Shown: positions 45,990 to 57,362 of the stretch, piece by piece | How the letters are laid out: each line of letters opens with the position of its first letter | Numbering within the stretch: the first letter of the stretch is position 1 | Assembly: GCA_958295885.1 (NCBI GenBank) | Contig: OY282380.1 | Span: forward strand, 806,001 to 870,000 | DNA from: Arenicellales bacterium | Lineage (GTDB): Bacteria > Pseudomonadota > Gammaproteobacteria > Arenicellales > JAJDZL01 | Length of the DNA stretch: 64,000 nucleotides | Direction: 5' to 3' | Program-made: the position numbers and the translations under genes | The notes under the pieces: model-generated | The model's database searches: none | What the model saw: only the letters and a program-made list of their open reading frames with translations | Told to the model about the DNA's origin: nothing

Positions 45990-46433
45990 TCAATCGATAT
46001 TGATAGAGATAGATTTTTCCTTGTCGGATTGCTTTGGAATTGTCAGCATCAAAATCCCGTTTTCATACGTAGCCGATATTTGGTCGGTTTGAATTTTACC
46101 GCGGAAAGCAATGCTACGCACGTAGGTTCCAATACGTCTTTCATGCTGAACCCAATGTCCATTTTCATGCCCGCTTCTTGCGACGTCCGCATTAATTGTT
46201 ACATTGCCGCCCGAACATGAAACACGGATTTCGTTTTTGTTGACTCCGGGCATTTCGATGCTGGCATGGAAAGCGGAATCATCTTCAAAAATATCAACTG
46301 CCGGCGTCAACTCACTGCTTTTTTCCGCAGGCGATGCCATTTTCGAACCACCGAACAGAGACTGAAAAAGATTGCCGGGGTCGTTCGGATAAATGTAATA
46401 CCCTCCGAATGGCGAAGTGATTTTTTCTACCAT
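45990..46433 (-). CDS. Small heat shock protein, Hsp20/alpha-crystallin family
   Basis: A 147-residue small heat shock protein. The alpha-crystallin domain covers about 45-135 (LTPAVDIFEDDSAFHASIEM, PGVNKNEIRVSCSGGNVTIN, RRIGTYVRSIAFRGKIQTDQ, NGILMLTIPKQ). It holds unfolding proteins for refolding by DnaK. A sigma-32-type promoter lies about 70 bases before the ATG, which fits heat-shock control. It is a single gene. Confidence 0.94.
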   Translation of the reverse strand: MVEKITSPFGGYYIYPNDPGNLFQSLFGGSKMASPAEKSSELTPAVDIFEDDSAFHASIEMPGVNKNEIRVSCSGGNVTINADVARSGHENGHWVQHERRIGTYVRSIAFRGKIQTDQISATYENGILMLTIPKQSDKEKSISINID

Positions 46434-46501
46434 AATTTACCTCGATTTTCGAAAAATCATCAGTTTATTGAATTGTCAAGCAAATTCATTATAAGCAAGA
46501 G

Positions 46502-46528
46502 ATGAGGGCAAACTTTGATTTATTCAAG
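46502..46528 (-). promoter_or_regulatory. Candidate sigma-32 heat-shock promoter for the Hsp20 gene
   Basis: On the minus strand CTTGAAT, then 13 bases, then CCCTCAT. This is close to the E. coli sigma-32 consensus (CTTGAAA, 13-15 bases, CCCCAT). It ends about 70 bases before the Hsp20 ATG. Confidence 0.65.
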
Positions 46529-46623
46529 TACCATAATCCGAAGTTAGGAATGATAATATAGAATAAAACCTTGTACAAATAAAGTGTTAAAGAATTCCTC
46601 AGGATCACCCAATGGGCGATGAA

Positions 46624-48970
46624 TGAAAAAACCAAAAAAATACAAGGCTAATGAACGATTCAACCCTGCAAAACAGCTGGCAGCAATCCAAACTTGATCA
46701 CCCGCGCCGCTTTGGTGGTGCCTGTGGATTGATTCAAACGCTTGGGATTGAACGAATTCGTCGATCGTTTCATGCCTGCTCCGGGCAGTAAACGCGGCTG
46801 CCCGCCAAGCATTCTCTTCAGTGCCTTCATGCTTATGAATAATGATGGTGCGAAGCGCTTTGAGGATATCCGCCGTGTGCATCGCCAGCCGGGACTGATG
46901 AATCTGTTCGGTTTTGAAAAGGTGCCGGAGACGAGGACTCTCGGCAACTGGTTGCGTCGTATCAGTGACAGCAGACACTTGATGCAGGTCCTAGTCGAGA
47001 TCAACAAGTGCATGCTGTCAGCACATTTGCACCACTGCAAACGGGTCACGCAGGACATTGATGCGAAAGTAATCGAATTCAGCAAGCGAGATGCCGAATT
47101 AAATTACAAAGGCTCGCGGAAACTATTCGCCGATAGCAGGTCACCTCGCTGAAGTGTAGCAGGTGTGTGGAGGTTGGCTTTCGTGAAGAGAATGCACCGC
47201 CAAATAAAAAAAACCTGGAGTTCAACAAGAAATATGAGGCCGCGTTGCCGGCTGGAGTTTCAATCCGTCATCTGCGAGCCGATGCAGCCACTTGCCAGGC
47301 AGGAGCGATCAATTATTGTGAAACCAACGACAGTCGCTATGTGATCCGCGCCAAGATGGACGCTTAACTGAAAGAATCGCTGTCGACCATCAAGCCGTCA
47401 GACCGGGGCCGCTGATTAAAACGTGATGGCATCGAATCGGAAGCCGAGCAGGCAGCCTGCACCTTGCATGTGATGGGCGACGCTCCGCAAACCCTTTATC
47501 TGGTTGTGCAGCGATGGCTGATGGCTGAAAAGGAGCCGGACACACAGCCAGACGTTCTGGCCGAGTAGGTGGGGATATTACCATGCCCCAGCGTGGGCGA
47601 TTGACGCAGTGGGTTCCTCATGCAACAGTTTCGCTCAAAAGACATGAATCGAGCGCACAACCCGAGCAAAAGGCAGCGGAAAAATACGCAGTACGACCTG
47701 CATCTACAATCCCTGCCTTCAGCCACTTGTCAATCATGCGCCGAATCACGCCATCTTTGATCCGCAGGTCAAGAATTCCGCGTAAGCGATGGTGCGCAAT
47801 GCGATCGAATTATTTCGAAATGTCCGCATCCATCATCCATCGCTGGCGTTCATGCCTGCTCGGCTATCCATTGTTGTTTCGTCAACGTGTTTGTGAGTCT
47901 CTGCGTACTCTCCACCATTTCCTGCCAATGACTCTGTTAACACGACACCCCGTTTTCCTCGAACGGATCCCGATGGACGCGGTTCCCCGCCGTCATCAGT
48001 ACTATCAGGGCGCTGCGACTGCCTGCACTTCATCCCTTCGGCTTTTTGATTCACCTTCCGGTACCACCATTCAGTCTGCCCGTTGCGTGTACCGCTCTGA
48101 ATGCTCCCAGCAAGGTGCAGCCCTCTCGCTGTACCGGGGGAATTATTGCCCGGCACCACCATCGCCGGTTCATCTCCCAGATGGAAAATACAGACTCTCC
48201 CAGGTTTCCTGGCAGTCCATCCCGCAATTTTGCGCTGTTCCAACGACTTTGGACGGCCTTCAAACTCCCCGCCTCTATCGACGCTCAGAGTGCTGCTCCC
48301 ACTACTTGAATAATGAAAGCGCCGACATTTGTCATATCGAGGCTCAATAGTACGCTTCATTGCCTGCTGTGAACGCTTCACGACTAACGTTGCCGTCAGC
48401 CATTCAACACTCGCTTCCGGCTGGCGGGCTCTGCCTATGCCGGGCGGGAGTTGAACCCGCTGGACTGCTATAGATGGTTTCAGTTATTTCATATCATCCT
48501 CCATCCCAGGGCTTAATCCTGGCGAAACCAAATCTGTTTTAGACCAAGATGAATAAAGCACCCAGAAAGGGAAGTGCCTGTACCGTGCGTTGGCTGCCAA
48601 TTTGGATTTGCAGACGAACTGGGATGAACATGAGGCAGTGCATTTTTACAATCAGCGCGGCGAAGCCTCGGAGAACCGAACCAAGGAATTACGCAGAGAC
48701 TTCGTCGGCGCACAGCTGCCATGTGGCGATTCTGGCGACAATGCGGCGTATTTCAAGCTGTGTGCGTCAGCCTGCAATCTGTTGGCGCTGCTGCTACGAT
48801 TGCTGCCGGCTGTCCGGGAAAGCAGATGGGTGATCACGATGCGCCGGCGTCTGTATGCGCTGGCCGCGCAGATCGTCTGCCATGGGCGGCAATGGAATTT
48901 GAATCTCAATCGAGCACGGCAGCTGATCGACGAAGCGTTTTGGTCCATCCGCAACTGCCGACTGTCGTGA
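46624..48970 (+). mobile_element. IS1380-family transposase relic, interrupted by a group II intron fragment
   Basis: Pieces of an IS1380 transposase occur in order: the start MKKPKKYKANERFNPAKQLA at 46624, FMLMNNDGAKRFEDIRRVHR and the first catalytic region VTQDIDAKVIEF (46742-47152), then NLEFNKKYEAALPAGVSIRH and RADAATCQAGAINYCETNDS (47167-47367), YLVVQRWLMAEKEPDTQPDV to about 47567, and after the intron the C-terminal EAVHFYNQRGEASENRTKEL with the catalytic Glu (48590-48970). Several frameshifts and stops besides the insertion make it dead. Confidence 0.8.
47568..48500 (-). mobile_element. Degraded group II intron fragment inside the IS1380 gene
   Basis: On the strand opposite the transposase, about 47860-47690 reads MDADISK, stop, FDRIAHHRLRGILDLRIKDG and RRMIDKWLKAGIVDAGR, which is the palm entry of a group II intron reverse transcriptase (DADISxYFDxIxHxxL). 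A degenerate GGVISP equivalent (WGMVISPP) occurs at about 47570, right at the junction with the transposase. The catalytic YADD block, maturase and intron 3' domains are absent, and the N-terminal reverse transcriptase blocks seem deleted too. The part up to about 48500 likely holds intron 5' RNA domains; its right border is uncertain. Confidence 0.6.
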
Positions 48971-49761
48971 ATCCACCGCCTTGTGCGGTGCCGCTCTTCT
49001 CCAATTGACGTCGATTCCGACACCGCGGAAGTCTATCTTGCGTCGTGTCAAAGGAACTTCATGCCCCGAACGTCAATGGACCGGTTCAACCACCGCAAAA
49101 CGAGAAACCCCGTGGACTGTTCTCGCCGGACAGCGTACTGAATATTCGGAAAATCGTCTAAATTCTCGAACCTGCTGGCTGAAAAAATATTTAATTCCGG
49201 ATTTGGGAAGTAGAGAACGCTGTACTATTCCACTTTTGTCTGGTATTCCTCCGTTAATGCCGAGAAACTTTATTGATTGAGTAATCTCAAATATTTGAGA
49301 TGGATCCATGAACTCTAGAGCGAATGATTTCAAGTAACTGACGGCACTTCTGTGACTGAACATGAAGCAGGGTTCTCGGTGCGGGTACCGGCCCCAATAC
49401 AATGATTTTCGACAACCGTGATTTAAAATCGGAGGCTTCAGGTAAAAACGAATGCGAGCGTTTCTCAAAGCTTGCGGGGGAGGTTTTGCAGTTTCTCCTA
49501 AATCGATTTTCACTCAATATTCCTGCCTGTTTATACTGATATGAATTCGAATTCAACTAAGAGCGAAATGTGAGATCAGACAATTGCAAGTGTATAAACT
49601 CATATTTGGACTGGCCTCCCGACTGCAAGGCTTGTTTCAGTTCAATGGGAATAGGGTTGCGATCATATATTCGGCTTGTCAATGACGGATTCTTCTCAAT
49701 CCGTCCAGCCTTATGAAATTCGCACGCAGGACACTTTTCACGCACCCTTGAGGTACTGACA
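48971..49761. other. Gene-free stretch between IS1380 relic and exonuclease gene
   Basis: About 790 bases. A 146-codon minus-strand frame (49073-49513) exists but has no motif and no good start context. The right end should contain the promoter of the exonuclease gene. Confidence 0.4.
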
Positions 49762-50793
49762 ATGACTATTAGAATGGATGTGCGCGATGACCTCGACAGA
49801 TCTATCCACATGCTTCGCCGAAGTAGAAATGAGCAGCAACTGTCTTTCCAAGATGTAGCTGGATGCGGTATGACATTCAACGTCGTAGATGTTGAAACTG
49901 CAAATAATGACCGTTCAACAATCTGCCAAATCGGGATTGTTCATGTTGTCGATGGACGAGTAGCCGATAAATGGGGTACGCTTGTCGACCCCGAGGACGA
50001 TTTTGGTCATTGGAATGTCAAAATACACGGCATTACTCCTGAGCAGGTTCAAGGTGCGCCTGCCTTGCCGGAAATTCGAGAGGAACTGCGACAGCGACTT
50101 CGAGGTCAAGTACTGGTTTCACACACTGCGTTTGACCGAAGCGCCTTTAAGACTGCTATGGATAAATACAATCTTGAGCAATTGCAAGTCTACTGGCTGG
50201 ACAGTGCCAAAATTGCGCGTCGAGCTTGGCCCGACAAATTCAGTCGAGCCGGATATGGTCTTAAGAACGTCGCAAATTTCATCGGATATGAATTTAAACA
50301 TCACGACGCTGTCGAGGATGCGGCTGCCGCCGCTGAGATTACATTGGCGGCTTGTCGTGAACGCGACGTCAATGTAGAGTACTGGCTGCACGAATTTAGA
50401 ATACGCAGCGCGAACAAAAAAATTGTTACACCAGTTTCAACAAATGCTAATCCTGAAGGAGACCTCCATGGAGAAGTGCTCGTGTTTACCGGCAGATTAC
50501 AAATGACACGTAAATCAGCTGTAGATTGCGCCTCATTCATGGGGTGTGAGGTAGCAAAGTACATCACTGGAAAAACAACGATATTAGTCGTTGGAGTTCA
50601 GAATCTGGCATCCATTGCGTCTCCATCCGGTAAGAGTCGTAAACACCTCAGAGCCGAAAATTTGATATCAAAAGGTCAAGAAATTAGAATTATCAGTGAA
50701 ACGGATTTTATTTCACTGCTTGCCAAGCATAAACTACCAGTTCCGCTGCAAACATCTTCGGCAGAGAAAAACCGGCAGAACAAACAAATTTAG
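49762..50793 (+). CDS. DEDDh 3'-5' exonuclease fused to a BRCT domain
   Basis: A 343-residue protein. The DnaQ-like exonuclease fold spans about 37-200 with motif I FNVVDVET (Asp43, Glu45), motif II VSHTAFDRSAF (Asp125) and motif III HHDAVEDA (His181, Asp186), so all DEDDh residues are present. Residues about 235-322 form a BRCT domain (GEVLVFTGRLQMTRKSAVDC, GCEVAKYITGKTTILVVG, ISETDFISLL). Stand-alone exonuclease-BRCT proteins are known in bacteria but their role is unclear; nucleic acid repair or defence is plausible. An internal ATG (49870) just before motif I is another possible start; the extra 36 residues are polar. The unknown repeat-protein gene begins 22 bases after its stop. Confidence 0.85.
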   Translation: MTIRMDVRDDLDRSIHMLRRSRNEQQLSFQDVAGCGMTFNVVDVETANNDRSTICQIGIVHVVDGRVADKWGTLVDPEDDFGHWNVKIHGITPEQVQGAPALPEIREELRQRLRGQVLVSHTAFDRSAFKTAMDKYNLEQLQVYWLDSAKIARRAWPDKFSRAGYGLKNVANFIGYEFKHHDAVEDAAAAAEITLAACRERDVNVEYWLHEFRIRSANKKIVTPVSTNANPEGDLHGEVLVFTGRLQMTRKSAVDCASFMGCEVAKYITGKTTILVVGVQNLASIASPSGKSRKHLRAENLISKGQEIRIISETDFISLLAKHKLPVPLQTSSAEKNRQNKQI

Positions 50794-50815
50794 AGAACCA
50801 CCAGAAGAATTTTTG

Positions 50816-51625
50816 ATGAATCTTTGCACATCACAGCGAATAGTACGTAGTTTTTCAGAACCCGACCGGGGAGATCTGCCATTTGAAAAGCGGTGGCAAG
50901 GTGATGACAGTGGGTTGATCACTTGCTGGGAGAACGGTCGGAAACTACGGAACACAGCCCCAGAACTGGCACAAAAAGCAAAGACCGGCGAGTTGCTCAT
51001 TTTAGGGTGGAAAGGGGGAATTGAAGAAAACATCAAAATGAATGATGAACTAAATTGCAAATATGGCTCTTTATATTACCTCGCCGTACTGCAGGGCTTG
51101 TTGGGCAATGATTTGGATATTGAGCCAGCAAAAGAAGTCCCTCTTTTGTGTAAGCGCACAGGAAGATTGGTCGTATTTACTGGAAACAGAAAAAAATATC
51201 ATAAAAATTTAGGCGCTGGAGAAGCACTGGAGATATGTCACGCGTCTGGGAAAGAACTTAGGAAATCGAGTCCTGAGCTTGCGAGCCGCGCTGAAAGTGG
51301 AGAGCTGCCAGTGTTGGAATTTCCTGGCGGTGTCGATGCTGCAGATCTCACATCAGGTCGATTTGGTTCACTGTTCTACTTGGCACAATGGCAGGGTTTA
51401 CGCGATGCACCATGGAATGGACTGACAGGAAAAGAAAAAAACATGTCGACAACCCAGCCAATCGGAATTCGATGTGCTGCCAGTGACATGTTCACTGTTT
51501 TTATCAGAGATGCGACCAAATTCTTGAGCAAGAGCCTCGTGCCAGACGCCGAGTTCTACCCACCTCCTGAAAAGGCAGGAATTCCAAAGACTTACAACTC
51601 AATTACCAAATCGAACAAAGCCTGA
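50816..51625 (+). CDS. Unknown protein built of two repeats, downstream of the exonuclease-BRCT gene
   Basis: A 269-residue protein of no family I know. Two related units are visible: about 30-95 (CWENGRKLRNTAPELAQKAK, then TGELLILGWKGG and YGSLYYLAVLQGLL) and about 115-195 (CHASGKELRKSSPELASRAE, then SGELPVLEFPGG and FGSLFYLAQWQGLR). Each thus has C-x-x-x-G-(R/K)-x-LR-x-x-(A/S)PELA, a GEL-x-x-L strand, GG, and (Y/F)GSL(Y/F)YLA-x-x-QGL. There is no signal peptide or membrane span, so it is cytoplasmic. The ATG at 50816 was chosen because the frame upstream overlaps the exonuclease gene. The short gap implies an operon; the open frame in a zone of decay suggests it is under selection or recently gained. 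Confidence 0.75.
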   Translation: MNLCTSQRIVRSFSEPDRGDLPFEKRWQGDDSGLITCWENGRKLRNTAPELAQKAKTGELLILGWKGGIEENIKMNDELNCKYGSLYYLAVLQGLLGNDLDIEPAKEVPLLCKRTGRLVVFTGNRKKYHKNLGAGEALEICHASGKELRKSSPELASRAESGELPVLEFPGGVDAADLTSGRFGSLFYLAQWQGLRDAPWNGLTGKEKNMSTTQPIGIRCAASDMFTVFIRDATKFLSKSLVPDAEFYPPPEKAGIPKTYNSITKSNKA

Positions 51626-52208
51626 ATACTGAAAGTCATTCCATACGTCGTATTCTCAGCCACACCTGATCGTCACCAATGTAACAACACAGACTCGATC
51701 CCTCGTCGAAAAATGCATGTTATTTTGTCTTTAACAACAAAGCGCATCAGAGATATTAGCAAGTTTCAATAGCGGCGAGTCGATTGTGGGCGCCATCCCT
51801 CGGCACTTTGACCGCAACGTGCATGCCTGCTTGATTGCTGGAATTGTTAGTGCTCCTAACTGCTTGAAAGAGGCTATTTGATGGAAGCTTCGCTATCGTG
51901 TGAGATACGCCTGAGTCACTGTAATTTTACGCCAAATCGTCACAAACATTATTTTCGCCTCAGTCGTTCAAAATCTGAACTCAACATCTAGCTAGCAACC
52001 CAATTGTTTCGAGACCACTACTCGCCCCTGCCTGCATAACGACAATCACACTCCGAATGTCGCTGAATTCTTCTCACGTTAATTGTCGTTACACGGTGGG
52101 AATTGCCAATCAGCACTTTCGTGTAGATTCAATCGGTAGATCCGGGCAGTTTTTCATTAGCACATACAATAGGGGCTGAATCCATATGGCACCGACTTCA
52201 CCTCATCC
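51626..52208. other. Gene-free stretch
   Basis: About 580 bases without a coding frame on either strand. No RNA gene or clear repeat was seen. Confidence 0.4.
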
Positions 52209-52370
52209 CGCCACCCGCAGTTATGCAGCGACTCACTGCATGCCAAACAACCCATGGTGGAACTGCTGCAGACCATGCCCGATGTCGATTTCATCTTCAC
52301 TGCCAAGTCCGCCGCGCGCAAAGATACTGAACAGTTCAAAGATGACATTCAGTCAGGTGCAGGCAATTGA
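52209..52370 (+). mobile_element. Possible DDE transposase scrap
   Basis: A 53-codon frame reads DSLHAKQPMVELLQTMPDVD then FIFTAKSAARKDTEQFKDDI. The pattern LxAxQPxxExLQ, DFIFTAKS, K, EQF is like the middle of ISAs1/ISNCY-type DDE transposases (where DYIFxxKPxSHKxLxEx is common). Nothing else of such a gene remains. Confidence 0.35.
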
Positions 52371-52706
52371 CCGATCATTGTTAAAACGGCGCTTGCGAAC
52401 AGAACTTCAATACCGAATGTCTTCCACCACTTCGATTCTGCCAACTGCGCTTTGTCTAGTTTTTTCGGGCATCTCTTCTTAAGCACACATCTACAGTCAC
52501 ATGCCGCATTCCGAGTTCTCAACGGGGATTCTCGATGAAATCCAATCTCAACCTGAATCCGAATCCTCAGCACCCGACGCTTCGCGACAGTCGGTCCGAA
52601 TCGTTTTGAATCAAATCTGACAGCCAGACCTGTTCAGCGTGCGGCGGCAGGTCAGTCACCGCCAATCACTGAATCGCCAGTTCAAGCGAGTTCCCGGACC
52701 GTTCAA

Positions 52707-53126
52707 CTACCGCGAAAGCTTCCTCACTGTGCCAGAGCTCAATCCGGTGTAGCGGCAGATCTTGTCAATCGGTTCATTGTCCTGCAGCATTATCTGCGCC
52801 ATACTTCGCGCTTTATGCTCAGCTCCTCGATCGAGTCCTTGCTTGAGTCCTTGCTTGAGTCCTTGCTTGAGTCCTTGCTTGAGTCCTTGCTTGCGTCCTT
52901 GCTTGCGTCCTTGCTTGCGTCCTTGCTCAAGTCCCTCTTGCATCTTTTCTTCCAATGTCCCATCAAGAAACGGGGACGTAAATACTTCCTTCGGTATGAT
53001 TACTCGCTCAACTTCCATGATCTTCTCCCTTGTGATTTCCAGCTTGACTCGGCAAACATAGTCAACTGCCTCTCCAATCAATACTTTTCGACGCATATCG
53101 TCAAGTTCCTGCCCCATCCGAATCAA
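52707..53126 (-). pseudogene. Duplicated C-terminal part of an Rpn-family nuclease gene
   Basis: A 139-codon frame matching the C-terminal half of the neighbouring Rpn gene: MGQELDDMRRKVLIGEAVDY, EKIMEVERVIIPKEVFTSPF, LDGTLEEKMQEGLEQG, then a tract of KQGR/KQGL repeats and EPIDKICRYTGLSSGTVRKL. The N-terminal nuclease core is absent because the duplication began inside the gene. No start signal specific to this copy is seen. It is a by-product of the tandem duplication. Confidence 0.75.
52833..52928. repeat. Eight tandem 12-base repeats inside the truncated Rpn copy
   Basis: GAGTCCTTGCTT occurs five times, followed by three copies starting GCG (the last ending CTC). On the minus strand it codes for K-Q-G-(L/R) repeats. 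The corresponding tract in the other copy (about 53400-53450) is shorter and less regular, so this tract expanded after the duplication. Confidence 0.9.
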
Positions 53127-53275
53127 CTCAGCGACTGTACCAAAAGACTTCGCGACAGTCGGTCCGAATCGTTTTGAATCAAATCTGACAGCCAGACCTG
53201 TTCAGCGTGCGGCGGCAGGTCAGTCACCGTCAATCACTGAATCGCCGGTTCAAGTAAGTTTCCGGTCCGATCAGT

Positions 53276-54238
53276 TTACCGAGAAAGTTCCCTCACCGTG
53301 CCAGAGCTCAGTCCGGTGTAGCTGCAGATCTTGTCAATCGGTTCATTGTTCTGCAGCATCATCCGCGCAACTTTCCGCGCTTTCTGCTCAGCTCCTCGCT
53401 GAAGTCCCTGCTCAAGCCCCTGCTGAAGTCCCTGCTCAAGTCCCTCTTGCATCTTGTCTTCCAATGTCCCCTCAAGAAACGGGGACGTAAATACTTCCTG
53501 CGGTATGACTGCTCGTTCAACTTCCATGATCTTCTCCCTTGTGATTTCCGGCCTGACTCGGCAAATGTAGTCAACCGCCTTTCCAATCAATACTTTTCGA
53601 CGCGTATCGTCAAGTTCCTGCCCCATCCGAAGCAACTCGGCGACCGTTTTAAGATCCGCATCCCATATCCTGTCAAATATATACAATATCAGCTTAGTTT
53701 CCAATTTCCTTTCCATTATCTGCCGCTGAACCTGCGGTCGGCGCAAGTTCACGCAGCGCACAATGAAGTTCAATACCTGTCGACCGAACATGTCGATCAT
53801 TTCCGGTGAATCGGATGCCAGATTCTGGTGGAACTCCAAATTGTAAGGCCACTTCGATTCCCGACCATGATAGATCAATATCGGCAATATCGGAATCATC
53901 TGTTTTCTGTACGCCGCAGTCTGATATTCCAACAGCTGCACCATCAATTTCGCATCCCGCCAGCTCTTGTGCTCCAGCATGAATACCATCCTGCAGTGCG
54001 CACCGGACTTTTTGGACCTGACTGAATACAGAAGATCCATTTGTTTTTTGCTTGAGTCCTGCATGAAATGAACCGTCGGCAGCGTACGCAATGTTCGCCA
54101 GTCAAAAGCATTGAACTAGTCAGCTGTCAAGGCCAGCTCGAACAGATCCGTACCATTCCGCCGGTCTCCATAAATCTCGCAGAACAGCCGATCATGCGGG
54201 TTCTTGAATTTAATTTTGTCAAGCGTAGGTTCTGCCAT
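53276..54238 (-). pseudogene. Rpn-family recombination-promoting nuclease, amber at codon 41
   Basis: From ATG 54238 the frame reads MAEPTLDKIKFKNPHDRLFC and FELALTAD, then a TAG at 54118-54116, and continues in frame as FNAFDWRTLRTLPTVHFMQD, MDLLYSVRSKKSG, CRMVFMLEHKSWRDAKLMVQ to the end at 53276. The PD-(D/E)xK nuclease residues are visible: Asp in QMDLLYSV and Glu-x-Lys in LEHKS. The full 320-codon length matches the family. The amber stands where Gln or Glu is usual before FxxFDW, so it is a C-to-T type change. An internal start after the stop could still give a 271-residue product with the catalytic residues. Rpn proteins promote RecA-independent recombination and resemble transposases. 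Confidence 0.82.
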
Positions 54239-54937
54239 AAATCTTCCTGCCATGCTTATTGTGCTGTCGAATGAAAATGACTTGCCTGCCGAATCTGCCA
54301 TTCGGACGGTCGTTCTTGTGATATGTCTGTCGAAACATCCACTCAGCTGATCTGACCGGACATTTCCGCAGAGATCGGATCGCGTTTGAGAATTCAAACT
54401 CTCCGATATGAACTATTGTACATTCTGCGATTCCAAAATGGAAATCAGGCGAACATAACAGGGAAAGATCATCCGCCGCGACGGCGCCGCAGTCGCAGGT
54501 TGCAGCAAAATGAACTGCAATCGACATTGCAGCTGCTTATTCTGATTGGATAAAATGCCGATGTTGGCATGCGAAATACTTACCGGTGTTTTTGCAGTGA
54601 CGACAGTCCAGCACTTCAGGCGCGGACGCTCTCTCAATTGCGATTGCGTTCAAGTCCTGTCATTGTGATCAATCCCGCTTCAGTCATCCGGTCAGACACA
54701 TGAATCCGCTCTCAAAGTGATTGCGTTGAGCAGCATGCATGAGGTGGTTCAAATTCTCTTGAGCCATCATACTTTCGCCGAGGAACCGTTGATGTTTTAT
54801 TGTGGGCAATAGCTCGCCCTTGCATTTATAACGACAGTCACGGTGAAAAACCAGCGACATCAGAGTGTGATTGTCGGCATACAAAGGGGCAAGCAGTTAC
54901 GTTTCAGGTTAACACCAATTTTTTTGGGGTCAGTCAT
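54239..54937. other. Gene-free stretch between rpn relic and ligA
   Basis: About 700 bases. Short overlapping frames only; none with a motif. Nothing further was recognised. Confidence 0.4.

Positions 54938-57362
<2,425 letters not shown>

Larger units (their letters stand above)
52581..53148. repeat. Left unit of a tandem segmental duplication (about 570 bases)
   Basis: The sequence beginning TTCGCGACAGTCGGTCCGAA at 52581 recurs beginning at 53149. The left unit runs to about 53140 and holds the 3' end of an Rpn gene plus its downstream flank; the right unit (53149 to about 53650) holds the same part of the other Rpn gene. The units differ by scattered substitutions and by the length of a 12-base repeat tract. 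It arose as a direct duplication. Confidence 0.8.

Noticed and set aside
47583..48350. 255-codon plus-strand frame inside the IS1380 gene
   Set aside because: It is the antisense of the group II intron reverse transcriptase remnant.
48441..48463. A tRNA T-arm-like sequence (CGGGAGTTGAACCCGC) suggesting a tRNA or a second ssrA fragment
   Set aside because: No acceptor or anticodon arm surrounds it, and it falls in the part of the group II intron remnant expected to hold RNA domain I.
49073..49513. 146-codon minus-strand frame
   Set aside because: No motif, no ribosome binding site, and no partner gene; the region seems non-coding.
52833..52928. Regular tandem repeats that might be taken for a CRISPR array
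   Set aside because: Units are 12 bases with no spacers and lie in frame in the Rpn tail, coding KQGL/KQGR.
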